Positions 9,870 through 18,491 are shown, counted from the stretch's first letter. The stretch: 64,000 bases of DNA from Parabacteroides chongii (GCF_029581355.1 NZ_CP120849.1:32501-96500), one strand, 5' to 3'. Translations and numbers: made by a program. Notes: generated by a model from the letters alone, not told the origin.

Positions 9870-10379
9870 ATGGAAGAAAAAAAGAAAAAAAAATCTCAGG
9901 AGGAATTAGAAGAACTCCAAAGAAAGCAAGAACAAGATTTAGAGCGTGCAGCAATTTTAATGAAAGCTGATGAAATCAAAGAAGAAACATTTGATTTTGA
10001 TGTAAACGGTCAAATCGAACTCAAAAATGAGTTGGCAGATATGGTTTTAGAACAAATCGATGACCCTGAAGCTAAATATAATTTATATTATAATGTTGTC
10101 AATCGTCTATTAAGAAAATATCTTCCAAAAGGCGATACATATAAAGATGCAAGAGATTTGATTTATGAAGAAAAGAACACATTTTTAACTCGTGGACACA
10201 GAAAAGATGCACAAGGTATAAGAGGAGCAGACGGAAGAATGTCCTATATTTCAGATATAAATGAGCTTGTTAACATTATCACTGAATGGATTTCGAACAA
10301 AGGAACAATGTTTGATTTATATACTCAAATTAGGGATTTGAACATTTCTAAAGGATATGGTGCTCCACAGTCAAAATAA
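9870..10379 (+). CDS. Uncharacterised charged protein, second gene of the ImmA operon
   Basis: 169 residues; family not recognised. The first 40 residues are a lysine/glutamate/glutamine-rich segment likely to be a coiled coil, followed by a compact, probably helical region with no membrane segment or signal peptide. It starts 2 bp after the ImmA-type gene and ends 1 bp before the membrane-protein gene. Translational coupling and a joint function with both neighbours, for example as substrate or antitoxin of the peptidase, are plausible but only inferred. Confidence 0.75.
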   Translation: MEEKKKKKSQEELEELQRKQEQDLERAAILMKADEIKEETFDFDVNGQIELKNELADMVLEQIDDPEAKYNLYYNVVNRLLRKYLPKGDTYKDARDLIYEEKNTFLTRGHRKDAQGIRGADGRMSYISDINELVNIITEWISNKGTMFDLYTQIRDLNISKGYGAPQSK

Positions 10380-10380
10380 A

Positions 10381-10719
10381 ATGAATAGAACTATATATAT
10401 ACTCATAATCTCTATTTTAGCCTTTCTTTGCTTACACAGTTGCGCTGTGGATATTGACCCTAAAATAGCTAATACAGCCTTTGGGCTTACAGCTATAAAA
10501 TACGAATATATAATAATGATTTTAAGTTTATGCAGTGGCATCTTCTGCATTATTGGAGGTATTATACTTACCATTTTAGGGTTTACTGGAAACATCAATT
10601 GGATTATTGAAGGAACAGATTTTACGTCAAAATTAATAAATGCTTCTCCTGGAGTTTTACTAATGGTAATAGGAGCCTTGATTATTATTTTTAAAAGATT
10701 GAAAATAAAAAGTAAGTAA
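10381..10719 (+). CDS. Small membrane protein, third gene of the ImmA operon
   Basis: 112 residues from the ATG at 10381, chosen because it follows the previous stop codon by one base. The N-terminus is hydrophobic and ends in LHSC, which could be a lipobox. Two further hydrophobic segments lie near residues 40-65 and 85-103, and the tail is basic (KRLKIKSK). Family not recognised. A strong terminator follows directly, so the operon ends here. A membrane-acting effector is a reasonable guess, without direct evidence. Confidence 0.7.
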   Translation: MNRTIYILIISILAFLCLHSCAVDIDPKIANTAFGLTAIKYEYIIMILSLCSGIFCIIGGIILTILGFTGNINWIIEGTDFTSKLINASPGVLLMVIGALIIIFKRLKIKSK

Positions 10720-10722
10720 ATA

Positions 10723-10768
10723 AAAAGCCAGCAACACAGTTTTCAAGAAAACGTGATTGCTGGCTTTT
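10723..10768. terminator. Terminator of the XRE/ImmA operon
   Basis: Stem AAAAGCCAGCAA with TTGCTGGCTTTT; A-runs and T-runs on both sides make it usable in both directions. The next 90 bp contain several imperfect TTTCAAGAAAAC words, which might be protein-binding sites. Confidence 0.85.
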
Positions 10769-10862
10769 AATCAAACAATAAATCAATAAATGCAGAAAAC
10801 AAGATTGAAATATTTCAAGAAAGCAATATTCCAAGAAAACAAAATTCAATGTTTTCAAGATT

Positions 10863-11144
10863 TCATTTTCTGTAATGCCTTTCCAGCAGGTCTAAAATCT
10901 CGCTTTCCCGGTAGATGATTTTTCCCGGAAGCTGCACATATCCCAGCAGTCCCGTGTCCCTGTAATCCTGCAACGTCCGTTTGCTGATGCAAAGCCGCTC
11001 GCACACTTCCTCGCCCGTCAGGTAGTGTTCACCGTTCAATACCGGACGATAGTTCATTACCACGTACTCCACATTTTCCAGCACCCTGTCAAGGGAGGAA
11101 AACAGTACCAGCGTGGTTTCGGAATCTTTCGTTATCAAATCCAT
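10863..11144 (-). CDS. Excisionase-like HTH protein
   Basis: 93 residues. The C-terminal half has the MerR/excisionase-type winged-helix pattern: LTGEEVCERLCISKRTLQDYRDTGLLGY followed by a strand GKIIYRESEI. Positions about 41-92 form the domain. This family binds DNA next to integrase sites or directs mobilization genes in Bacteroides elements. It starts 4 bp after the stop codon of the next HTH gene upstream (11149-11436), so the two form an operon on the minus strand. Confidence 0.85.
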   Translation of the reverse strand: MDLITKDSETTLVLFSSLDRVLENVEYVVMNYRPVLNGEHYLTGEEVCERLCISKRTLQDYRDTGLLGYVQLPGKIIYRESEILDLLERHYRK

Positions 11145-11148
11145 ACGC

Positions 11149-11436
11149 CTACTTTTTAGAATTCTCCCTTACTTGGTTGAGCAGAAATGTTTCCACGTCC
11201 GAAGCCTTGTAATAAATCTTATTGTTAATCTGCGAATAAGGCAGTTTCCCCGTATCACGGTAGGTCTGCATCGTCCGGGCTGAAACATTCAGCAAACGGC
11301 AGGTTTCGCAGTTATCCAGCCACTTGTCACGCTTCCTGCGTAAAGGCACGCAGAGCGCATCCACACGCCCCACAAAGTTTTCAAACCTCTGTTTCCAAAG
11401 TTCAAAGGTTCTCTTTTCAATCGTCACTATTTCCAT
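11149..11436 (-). CDS. Excisionase-like HTH protein
   Basis: 95 residues from the ATG at 11436. An upstream in-frame start at 11670 would add a 78-residue segment without domain character, and a minus-strand TATATTTG box at 11484-11491 lies just before the shorter start, so I prefer the shorter form. The HTH pattern CRLLNVSARTMQTYRDTGKL and the following IYYKASDVETFL are of the same type as its downstream partner. A basic segment RRKRDKW precedes the HTH. A role in excision or in control of transfer genes is inferred from family and place. Confidence 0.8.
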   Translation of the reverse strand: MEIVTIEKRTFELWKQRFENFVGRVDALCVPLRRKRDKWLDNCETCRLLNVSARTMQTYRDTGKLPYSQINNKIYYKASDVETFLLNQVRENSKK

Positions 11437-11775
11437 AACCGATATATTTATTCTTGTCAATACTCCGTTTTTCTTCACTGGTGCAAATATATAAGGCTGA
11501 ATGACAGGTTGTTTCTTTCTGTCCTCAAATGACCTTGCGTGTCCGAAAATGTCCACCGCCACCCCAAGAACAACACGAAAGAAACGAACCGATAACAAAA
11601 AAACTGTTTTTTCTCCACTCCTTAAATAAGTAAGGTAATGAACACAAAGCCGTTTTCTATTTGCCGACATTAATTTGGTGCAGAGCGCAGCAAAGCGATT
11701 CCAAACGGCTGACGCTTTGTTTTTTACCGATTTTTCTTATTTTATTTGTGGTGCTAATTCAAAAAACAAGCACCT
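11437..11775. other. Divergent intergenic region between HTH genes
   Basis: It holds the minus-strand TATATTTG box (11484-11491) and an 8-bp inverted repeat AGCCGTTT/AAACGGCT at 11648-11655 and 11703-11710. I see no gene supported on either strand. Confidence 0.5.
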
Positions 11776-12084
11776 ATGAATAATCCTTTCGAAGAAATTT
11801 TCAAACGGCTGGAGAACATCGAAAAGATGATTGCCCCGGTCATGGGCGTACAACCCGAAGAACGGCAGGACGGAAAAGAGCCTGTGTTAGTCAAAATATC
11901 CGTTGCCAGCGGCATAACCGGGTATTCGGTCAATTACCTGTACCACTTAGCCAGCAAGGGGCTGATACCGTGTGTCAAGCGTGGGCGTACCCTGCGTTTC
12001 GACATGGAGGAACTCAAAAAGTGGATGCAGCAGCAGTATGTCCCGGCTTCTAACAGACTTCCCGATGAAAAAGAAAAGAAGTGA
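11776..12084 (+). CDS. Excisionase-like HTH protein upstream of VapE gene
   Basis: 102 residues. After an N-terminal helix similar to those of other Bacteroides element HTH proteins, residues about 40-85 carry VASGITGYSVNYLYHLASKG and the strand VKRGRTLRFDMEELKKWM, a MerR/excisionase-like fold. The last 20 bp overlap the start of the VapE-type gene, so the two are probably translationally coupled. It may control replication or excision of the element (inference). Confidence 0.85.
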   Translation: MNNPFEEIFKRLENIEKMIAPVMGVQPEERQDGKEPVLVKISVASGITGYSVNYLYHLASKGLIPCVKRGRTLRFDMEELKKWMQQQYVPASNRLPDEKEKK

Positions 12085-13297
12085 TGATACACGGCACATC
12101 GAGGGCTGGCAGTCAAAGAACGAGCGCATCGAAAGCCTGTTGAACATCCTGTACGATTTCCGGTTCAATACCGTAAAGAGCCGGACGGAATACCGGGCTG
12201 CAAGTTCTTCGGGCTTGTACCAGCCCGTTACGAAATTTGTTCTGAACTCGTTCAGGCGCAGGCTGGATGCGACCGCTGGTATTGTCACCTCTGCCGAGAA
12301 CATCCGTACCATACTGGAAAGCGATTTCGCAAGAAAGGTACATCCCATACGGGAATACTTCAATGCCCTGCCCTTACTGAATCCAGCCGAACACGGGCAT
12401 ATCGGCAGGCTCCTGAACACGGTACAGGTAGCCAACCCCGGCAAATGGGAGGAATATTTCACGAAATGGCTTATCGGTGTGGTAGCCAACGCCATGAATG
12501 ACACGGGATGTCAGAACCATACCTGTCTGGTATTGACAGGGGACAAGCAGGGACAGTTCAAATCGTGGTGGCTGGACAACCTTTGCCCAACACCGCTTAA
12601 GAACTACCTGTTCACCGGAAAGATAGACCCGCAGGGCAAAGACATCCTGACACTGATAGCCGAATACCTGTTCATCAACATTGACGACCAGCTAAAGGAA
12701 CTCAACAAGCAGAACGAGAACGCCTTGAAGAACCTTATCACCACCCCGGCGGTGAAGTACCGCAGACCGTATGATGTTTACATAGAGGAATACCCCCACC
12801 TTGCCAGCCTCATGGCTTCGGTGAACGGCAACGAGTTCCTGACCGACCCGACAGGCAGCAGGCGTTTTCTACCGTTCGAAGTGCTGCACATAGACAAGCC
12901 CACGGCAGAAAATATCCACATGGATAACGTCTATTCCGAAATCATGTACCTGTACCGTCAGGACGTGCGCTACTGGTTCAATGATGCCGAGATTGGAGAA
13001 CTACACCTGAACAATGCGGAATTTGAGGTGCAGACAATTGAGTTTGAAATACTGACACAATATTTTGAGAAGCCGACAGAGGAAGAAGAACCCCAGTTTT
13101 TTATGACAACAGCGCAAATACTGGCACGTTTACGGGATATATGCGCCATGCAGCTATCTGAAAAACGGCTGGGGGAAGCTTTGCGAAAAGCCGGGTTCAA
13201 ACGGATACAGAAACGTATCGACAAACAGACCTATTCGGTATATGGGTACAGGATAAAGCCTGTTCCGGCATCCTGTACAAACCACGATTACGGTTAG
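12065..13297 (+). CDS. VapE-family helicase-like ATPase
   Basis: 410 residues from the ATG at 12065; a longer in-frame version exists upstream but would run through the previous gene. The VapE (virulence-associated E) region spans about residues 140-300, with a Walker A-like segment LTGDKQGQFKSWW and the family motif FLTDPTGSRRFLPFEV. These proteins resemble primase-helicase ATPases of satellites and mobile elements and probably unwind the element for its replication. A CHC2/Toprim primase gene follows after a 335-bp iteron-like region. Confidence 0.88.
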   Translation: MKKKRSDDTRHIEGWQSKNERIESLLNILYDFRFNTVKSRTEYRAASSSGLYQPVTKFVLNSFRRRLDATAGIVTSAENIRTILESDFARKVHPIREYFNALPLLNPAEHGHIGRLLNTVQVANPGKWEEYFTKWLIGVVANAMNDTGCQNHTCLVLTGDKQGQFKSWWLDNLCPTPLKNYLFTGKIDPQGKDILTLIAEYLFINIDDQLKELNKQNENALKNLITTPAVKYRRPYDVYIEEYPHLASLMASVNGNEFLTDPTGSRRFLPFEVLHIDKPTAENIHMDNVYSEIMYLYRQDVRYWFNDAEIGELHLNNAEFEVQTIEFEILTQYFEKPTEEEEPQFFMTTAQILARLRDICAMQLSEKRLGEALRKAGFKRIQKRIDKQTYSVYGYRIKPVPASCTNHDYG

Positions 13298-13320
13298 CAC
13301 GGTCATTTTACGATTGGTTA

Positions 13321-13604
13321 TTACTGCAATGCAGTAACTGCCATAGTAAGATATATTTCTATTTTACATACTGTATATCAGATATTTAACAATGATGCAG
13401 TAAGCAGTAAGATAAAACCGCAAACTTTTGGAAAAGTTTGGAAAAAGAAAAAACGCAGGAATTATCAGGGGTATATTTCTATCTTCTTTTTAAGAAATAA
13501 CTTACTTATCTTACTGCATAAGAGATAATCCGCTGAAAGAAAAAGAATTATGCGCAGAAACATGGTCGTTTTTCTTCTTACTGACTTCTTACTGTGCTAC
13601 TGCA
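13321..13604. repeat. Iteron-like TTACTGC repeats, candidate replication origin
   Basis: The 335-bp gap between the helicase and primase genes has no supported gene. It contains a 17-bp palindrome TTACTGCAATGCAGTAA (13321-13337), TGCAGTAAGCAGTAA (13396-13410), TTACTGCA (13511-13518), and TTACTGA, TTACTGT and TACTGCA between 13578 and 13604. Repeats of one word in both orientations beside helicase and primase genes look like an origin. This is inference. Confidence 0.55.
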
Positions 13605-13632
13605 ATTTATCAACACCCAAAAAATAAAGATT

Positions 13633-14613
13633 ATGACCTACAAGGAAGCCAACAATATCAGTATCAAGGATTACCTGAACTCTTTGGGAATCCAGCCCGT
13701 CACGGAAAAAGGAAGTTACGGGATGTACCGCAGCCCCTTACGGGAGGACAATACGCCAAGTTTCAAGGTGGATTATAACGCCAATCTATGGTGTGACTAC
13801 GGAACTGGTGAGGGTGGGACGCTCATCGACCTTGTGATGAAGCGGAACGGGTGCAACGCCTACGGTGCTATCTGCCGGCTGGAACAGGGTGACACCACCT
13901 CTTTTTCCTTTCACGGGAAAGACCTGCCCGAAAGGGGAACGAAAAGGCAAGCTGCCAGCCCGATAGAGATACGCAGAATACAGTCGTTACAGAATCCGGC
14001 ACTCATGCGCTACTTACAGGAAAGGGGGATTTCTCCCGGAACGGCATCCCCATACGTGCAGGAAATGTATTACCGCATCGCTGGCAAGCCTTATTTTGCA
14101 CTGGCATTCAGGAATGATTCAGGAGGTTACGAGCTTCGCAATCCCCGTTTCAAGGGCAGCACATCGAAAGACATCACCCATATAAGGCAACAGGGAGAGC
14201 CGAGAGATACCTGTTTCGTGTTCGAGGGCTTTTGGGATTTCCTCTCGTTCCTCACTTTCCGGCAACAGAAAAGCCCGGATATGCCCTGTACCGACTGGCA
14301 GGACTACGTTATTCTGAACTCCACCGCCAACACGGATAAAGCCTTATATCCGTTGGCTGGTTACGGGCATATACATTGTATGCTTGACAATGACGAGGCA
14401 GGCAGGAAAGCGGTTGAAGCCATAAGGCAGGAATACAAATGGCGTGTACGTGACGTATCACACCTGTACAGCGGTCACAATGACCTGAACGACTATCTGC
14501 GTAGCCTTAAAGTGAAACAATCCCAAGACTTGACAGTTGCCGACAAGCCCCAGTTGGAGCAGGATAACAGACAAAATCCGGGTGAAAAAAGAAAAAAAGG
14601 GCTAAGGATGTGA
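13633..14613 (+). CDS. DNA primase, CHC2-like plus Toprim
   Basis: 326 residues from ATG 13633; an upstream start at 13594 would add only 13 residues. The N-terminal part aligns with the CHC2 zinc-binding primase domain, in the segment around SPLREDNTPSF and GTLIDLVM. The usual zinc ligands CPFH are replaced by YRSP, so the finger is degenerate. The Toprim part shows FEGFWDFLSF (Glu) and CMLDNDEAGR (Asp-x-Asp). It likely primes element replication together with the VapE-type ATPase. The C-terminal tail is basic (GEKRKKGLRM). Confidence 0.88.
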   Translation: MTYKEANNISIKDYLNSLGIQPVTEKGSYGMYRSPLREDNTPSFKVDYNANLWCDYGTGEGGTLIDLVMKRNGCNAYGAICRLEQGDTTSFSFHGKDLPERGTKRQAASPIEIRRIQSLQNPALMRYLQERGISPGTASPYVQEMYYRIAGKPYFALAFRNDSGGYELRNPRFKGSTSKDITHIRQQGEPRDTCFVFEGFWDFLSFLTFRQQKSPDMPCTDWQDYVILNSTANTDKALYPLAGYGHIHCMLDNDEAGRKAVEAIRQEYKWRVRDVSHLYSGHNDLNDYLRSLKVKQSQDLTVADKPQLEQDNRQNPGEKRKKGLRM

Positions 14614-14672
14614 CCTGCAAGACTGGCGGCATGAACAGACGGCAGGCTATATGATTAGGGAGAGCAAGGTTA

Positions 14673-14718
14673 TGTTTCGGTTTACCGAAACACCTTTCTT
14701 TGCTTGACAGCAAAGAAA
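14673..14718. other. Candidate origin of transfer (oriT)
   Basis: Two back-to-back hairpins lie 50-100 bp before the mob genes: TGTTTCGG-TTTA-CCGAAACA (14673-14692) and TTTCTTTGCT-TGAC-AGCAAAGAAA (14695-14718). Hairpins directly upstream of mobC/relaxase genes are the usual place for oriT in Bacteroides mobilizable elements. The nick site cannot be named from sequence alone. Confidence 0.55.
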
Positions 14719-14769
14719 ATTTCTCCCGTTGGTCGCAATTTTTAAGATACCACCTAAAAGCAAAAACGT

Positions 14770-15153
14770 ATGACAGAAATAAGGAACAAACCAGGAGGTC
14801 GCCCGGCAAAAAGCCGGATAGACAAGCAGAACCGAGTAGTCAGCACGAAGCTGACCGAGTTACAGTTCTACGCAATCAGGAAGCGAGCCACCGAAGCCGG
14901 GCTGCGTGTCAGCGAGTACGTCCGGCAGGCGGTTGTTTCGGCAGAGATGACGCCCCAGCTGAACAGGCAGGATGCGGACACCATCCGCAAACTGGCAGGC
15001 GAAGCCAACAACATCAACCAACTGGCACACCGGGCGAATGCCAGAGGTTTCGCACTGGTGGCGGTGGAACTGGTGAAACTCAAAAACAGGATTGTCGAAA
15101 TCATAAACCAGTTGTCGGATGATTGGAAAAATAAAAAAGGGAAGCGGATTTAA
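14770..15153 (+). CDS. MobC-like mobilization accessory protein
   Basis: 127 residues. It fits the MobC/BmgB family of relaxosome proteins: basic start GGRPAKSRIDKQNR, a ribbon-helix-helix-like segment KLTELQFYAIRKRATEAGLRVSEYVRQA, and the conserved NNINQLAHRANA motif near residue 80. Such proteins bind oriT and help the relaxase nick DNA. Its last 35 bp overlap the relaxase gene in another frame, so the two are coupled. Confidence 0.92.
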   Translation: MTEIRNKPGGRPAKSRIDKQNRVVSTKLTELQFYAIRKRATEAGLRVSEYVRQAVVSAEMTPQLNRQDADTIRKLAGEANNINQLAHRANARGFALVAVELVKLKNRIVEIINQLSDDWKNKKGKRI

Positions 15154-16042
15154 AGGCTGCGTGAACTATGTACTCGGCAAGGAACGGGCTGCTTTGCTTC
15201 ATGCGGAGGGAGTGTTGGCGGAAAGCAATCGGGACATCATACGCAGTTTCATACTGCAAGCCGGGATGAATCCCAGCCTGAAAAAGCCTGTCGGACATAT
15301 TGCGCTAAACTATTCCCCGGTGGACGCACCCAAGCTGACAAACGGGAAAATGATACAGCTTGCGCAGGAGTACATGCGTGAAATGAAAATCACCGATACG
15401 CAGTACATCATCGTGCGCCACCAAGACTGGGAACATCCGCACGTGCATATCGTGTTCAACCGTATAGACAACAACGGCAAGACCATTTCGGACAGGAACG
15501 ACATGTACCGCAACGAACAGGTATGCAAGAAGCTGAAAGCCAAACACGGGCTTTATTTTGCTAAAGGTAAGGAGCATGTAAAGCAGCACCGCTTGAGAGA
15601 ACCGGACAAATCCAAATACGAGATTTACAACGCTGTAAAGAATGAAATCGGGAAGTCCAAGAACTGGCAGCAGTTACAAACCCGGCTGGCAGAAAAGGGT
15701 ATCGGGATTCATTTCAAGTACAGGGGACAGACTGGCGAAGTGCAGGGCATATCCTTTTCCAAAGGTGAATACACGTTCAAAGGTTCGAAGATAGACCGCA
15801 GTTTCAGTTTCTCCAAACTGGACAAATGTTTCGAGGATGTAGGGCTGAACACTACCGGAAACAATAGACAGATAGTTTCCGCACCTGTTCAGGAGCCAGC
15901 GCAGACACCGGGCAAAGCCGACAGTCCGTTACTGGCAGGCTTGGGCGGTCTGTTCTCCGCTTCATCCTCTCTGGCTGATGATGCGCCCGACAATCCCGGT
16001 GAAAGAAAAAAGAGGAAAAAGAAACGACACTTAAAATTATAG
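15119..16042 (+). CDS. Relaxase/mobilization nuclease
   Basis: 307 residues, PF03432-type. It should nick the element at oriT and lead the strand into a recipient cell through a helper's secretion channel. Visible are the N-terminal GSGFKGCVNYVLGKE, the tyrosine in LNYSPVD and the metal-binding H106-P-H-V-H110 in EHPHVHIVFNRID. The C-terminal third is variable and ends in a strongly basic tail. It overlaps mobC and precedes a membrane-anchored protein by 4 bp. Confidence 0.94.
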   Translation: MIGKIKKGSGFKGCVNYVLGKERAALLHAEGVLAESNRDIIRSFILQAGMNPSLKKPVGHIALNYSPVDAPKLTNGKMIQLAQEYMREMKITDTQYIIVRHQDWEHPHVHIVFNRIDNNGKTISDRNDMYRNEQVCKKLKAKHGLYFAKGKEHVKQHRLREPDKSKYEIYNAVKNEIGKSKNWQQLQTRLAEKGIGIHFKYRGQTGEVQGISFSKGEYTFKGSKIDRSFSFSKLDKCFEDVGLNTTGNNRQIVSAPVQEPAQTPGKADSPLLAGLGGLFSASSSLADDAPDNPGERKKRKKKRHLKL

Positions 16043-16046
16043 GAAC

Positions 16047-16775
16047 ATGGAAGAAAATTTAATTTTGGAGGGGCTTCTCTCTATGGTTACGGAACTGAAA
16101 GAACGGCAGGAGAAGCAGGTCACGCCTGCCAGCCGGGAGGAAACGATTAACCGACTGGACGTTATCGAACAGCGCATTTCGGATATGCAAAGTAAATCCG
16201 GCATTCCTGAAAACACGGTGCAGGAGATTCTGAACCAAATCGGCAGTATCAGAAAAGGGCAGTCCGAGAACCAAAAACAAGACCTTGAAGATATTAAGGG
16301 GCTTATCGTGACCTCGCACCGATATTTCAAGGAGCGGTTAAAAGTATTATTCCCGGTTGATGATACAACACCGACCGGAGAAGTAACGCCCGTTTCATGG
16401 TACGGCAAACTGACATACCGAGTAACTCCCTATCTGAAACCTAAGTTCTTTCTTCTTTCAACAGGGTTTATTATCTGTATCACTTCGCTAATCCTGAATG
16501 TTCGTTTTACGGAACGGATGCAGCGGTTACAGGACAACGATATAAAATACCGCTATATCCTGATGAAAGGAAAAGCAGACGGCAGCAGCCTTGATTTGCT
16601 GGAAACGAAGTTCAGCCGGGAACGGGATAACGCTTTCATCCGAAGCCTGACCGATTCGGTGAAAGGCTTTGAATACCGTAGCAGGAAACAGGCGGAAGCG
16701 TTGGAACGGGCAAGGCTGTTGAACGAACAAGCCGAGCAGCTAAAGGAGCAAGCCAACAAGTTGGGCAAGCCATAA
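16047..16775 (+). CDS. Coiled-coil protein with one membrane segment, mob operon
   Basis: 242 residues; no family recognised with certainty. Residues about 1-100 are rich in heptad-like Leu/Ile/Glu/Lys and should form a coiled coil. A single membrane segment (FFLLSTGFIICITSLIL) lies near residues 132-150. A second charged helix rich in Arg/Glu/Gln forms the C-terminus. It follows the relaxase by 4 bp and is closed by a terminator. A role linking the relaxosome to the membrane is an inference from location. Confidence 0.78.
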   Translation: MEENLILEGLLSMVTELKERQEKQVTPASREETINRLDVIEQRISDMQSKSGIPENTVQEILNQIGSIRKGQSENQKQDLEDIKGLIVTSHRYFKERLKVLFPVDDTTPTGEVTPVSWYGKLTYRVTPYLKPKFFLLSTGFIICITSLILNVRFTERMQRLQDNDIKYRYILMKGKADGSSLDLLETKFSRERDNAFIRSLTDSVKGFEYRSRKQAEALERARLLNEQAEQLKEQANKLGKP

Positions 16776-16783
16776 ACCAAAGC

Positions 16784-16813
16784 AAAGCCGGAGCAGAACC
16801 GCCCCGGCTTTTT
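16784..16813. terminator. Terminator between mob operon and HTH gene
   Basis: Stem AAAGCCGG with CCGGCTTT and a T5 run. It lies between converging genes and may serve both. Confidence 0.8.
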
Positions 16814-16816
16814 AAT

Positions 16817-17149
16817 TCACTTCTTTTTCTTCGTGCAGTGTTCTTTCTCGAACTGGCGCATGGTGGTAACACTAAACCGCTCCTTGATGAACTCCCGGAC
16901 ATCGGAAGCCTTGTAATACACTTTTCCGCTGATTGTGAAGTATGGCAGCGCACCGATAGCCCGGTAGCGTTGCAGGGTCTTGATACTCACTTTGAACAAC
17001 AGGCACAAGTCCTGATTATCCAGCAGGTTGTCATCTTCGGGCAGTACCCTGTCGGCATTGCGCAGTACCCGTACATCCTTGCAGAGTTCTTCCAGTTTGG
17101 CGTACAGCTTCTGCATCCATACGCTGAAATCGTCATTGTCTATATACAT
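16817..17149 (-). CDS. Excisionase-like HTH protein
   Basis: 110 residues from ATG 17149; a start at 17176 would add nine residues. It is the fourth small HTH protein of the element. Residues about 45-95 show LDNQDLCLLFKVSIKTLQRYRAIGALPY and VYYKASDVREFIKERF, the pattern shared with the genes at 10863 and 11149. The tail is basic (EKEHCTKKKK). It lies between the mob operon and the cargo region; its target is unknown. Confidence 0.82.
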   Translation of the reverse strand: MYIDNDDFSVWMQKLYAKLEELCKDVRVLRNADRVLPEDDNLLDNQDLCLLFKVSIKTLQRYRAIGALPYFTISGKVYYKASDVREFIKERFSVTTMRQFEKEHCTKKKK

Positions 17150-17297
17150 GATTGCTTCATTTTTCCGATTATACATTATGGTTTGTCAATCGATTGATGA
17201 AGCAAAGTTCAGAAAACGAGAGCAAAGAAAATAAGGGAATGGTACATCCACTCCCCTATAAATCATCCACATCTAATTGATTATCAAATAAAAATAT

Positions 17298-17939
17298 TTA
17301 AAAATAATCGTATCCATTATCTTTACTCTTTTTGATAATAGCAGATTTCAGCCTATCTAAAAAGTCTGTAATTTTAGTAGGTTTTCGTTTAATAACTGCA
17401 ATTTCCTTTTTGTATATATCACCAAAATTTATATTAAACATTTTCTTAAAAATACGTGATATATCACTTAGAAAAACATCCTTGTTATCAATGCGAATAA
17501 TACCATCTTTGATATAGAAAATGCCACAAACTAATTCCATTATATCTATAATTTTAATTACCTCACTGTTTAAATAAAAGGGAGATTTCCAATCTGATTC
17601 AATGTTAATGAAAAATTTGGGGTATTCCATTTGCCGATAGATTAGTTCTTGCTCCATATTTATTAAAGATAACAGTTTGTCAAGATATATAATTTTTAAC
17701 TTACTATTTTCCGTAGGTGAAGTTTCTTCTAAAGCCTTAATTGTTCCAAAATCTATATAACTCATATTTAATTGCCTAATACGTGTTTTGTTATCATTTT
17801 CTTTATTAAGGTAATCGAATAATTCTTCTACAAATTCAAGATATGCAGCAGTAATAGCTTCTATCTCAGATTTTTCCTTTTGGCAAGGGTGTTTTAATAA
17901 CTTATATATCTGTTTTTCTGCTAAATTCCAGTTTGCCAT
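17298..17939 (-). CDS. rteC: RteC-like regulator
   Basis: 213 residues. Matches to RteC include the WKSPFYLNS segment, the region around FKKMFNINFGDIYKKEI, and the end KITDFLDRLKSAIIKK. In CTnDOT, RteC activates excision genes after tetracycline-induced RteB; solo RteC homologs occur on mobilizable elements. Whether this one still does so is unknown. It is AT-rich, like its neighbours. It lies 29 bp after the START-like gene on the same strand. Confidence 0.85.
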   Translation of the reverse strand: MANWNLAEKQIYKLLKHPCQKEKSEIEAITAAYLEFVEELFDYLNKENDNKTRIRQLNMSYIDFGTIKALEETSPTENSKLKIIYLDKLLSLINMEQELIYRQMEYPKFFINIESDWKSPFYLNSEVIKIIDIMELVCGIFYIKDGIIRIDNKDVFLSDISRIFKKMFNINFGDIYKKEIAVIKRKPTKITDFLDRLKSAIIKKSKDNGYDYF

Positions 17940-17968
17940 AATTAACTTAAGTAGCTATCGTGAGCATT

Positions 17969-18415
17969 TTATAAGTTCTTTGCAATTTTCTGCCATTTCT
18001 TTTGTCTGTGTTTATAAAATTTAAGAGTCCACCAAGCAACAAGTGGGGTTAGATAACCAGCATACAATTCAACACTATCGGTATATCTTGTAACATTTTC
18101 GGTAATCTTTTCCATTTGAATATAATGATTCCATATAGTTACTCTTTTATTATACTCATTTGAAACTATTTCTCTTGCTTCTTTATCTATCTTAATTATG
18201 TTTATTGTATGTTTTCCAATAGAAATAAATCGATGAAGAAACATCTTAAAATAAAATGTTTCCCCCTCTTTCCAAACAGGAGGAATATTGCCATAAGATA
18301 TAAAACTTGCTTTGGGTTTACAAATATCCCTTAGCGTTTCAATATCTTGAATCTTGCGCCAAATATTTTCAATGTCAGTTTCAAATACTGACGTCACTAC
18401 AACTTTGCGCCCCAT
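17969..18415 (-). CDS. START-like (SRPBCC) protein
   Basis: 148 residues from ATG 18415; a start at 18460 would add 15. The pattern VTSVFETDIENIWRKIQDIETLRDICKP at the N-terminus, followed by strands and a C-terminal helix with YLTPLVAWWTLKFYKHRQKKW, fits the polyketide-cyclase/START fold, which binds hydrophobic ligands. It is divergent from a PAS-LuxR regulator across a palindromic promoter region, so the regulator may control it (inference). Confidence 0.72.
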   Translation of the reverse strand: MGRKVVVTSVFETDIENIWRKIQDIETLRDICKPKASFISYGNIPPVWKEGETFYFKMFLHRFISIGKHTINIIKIDKEAREIVSNEYNKRVTIWNHYIQMEKITENVTRYTDSVELYAGYLTPLVAWWTLKFYKHRQKKWQKIAKNL

Positions 18416-18491
18416 AACTCTTTTACCTCTCCGTGTCACTAAACAAATCTTTTTTATCATACAAGAATAATTAAAACATTAAACATCTATT

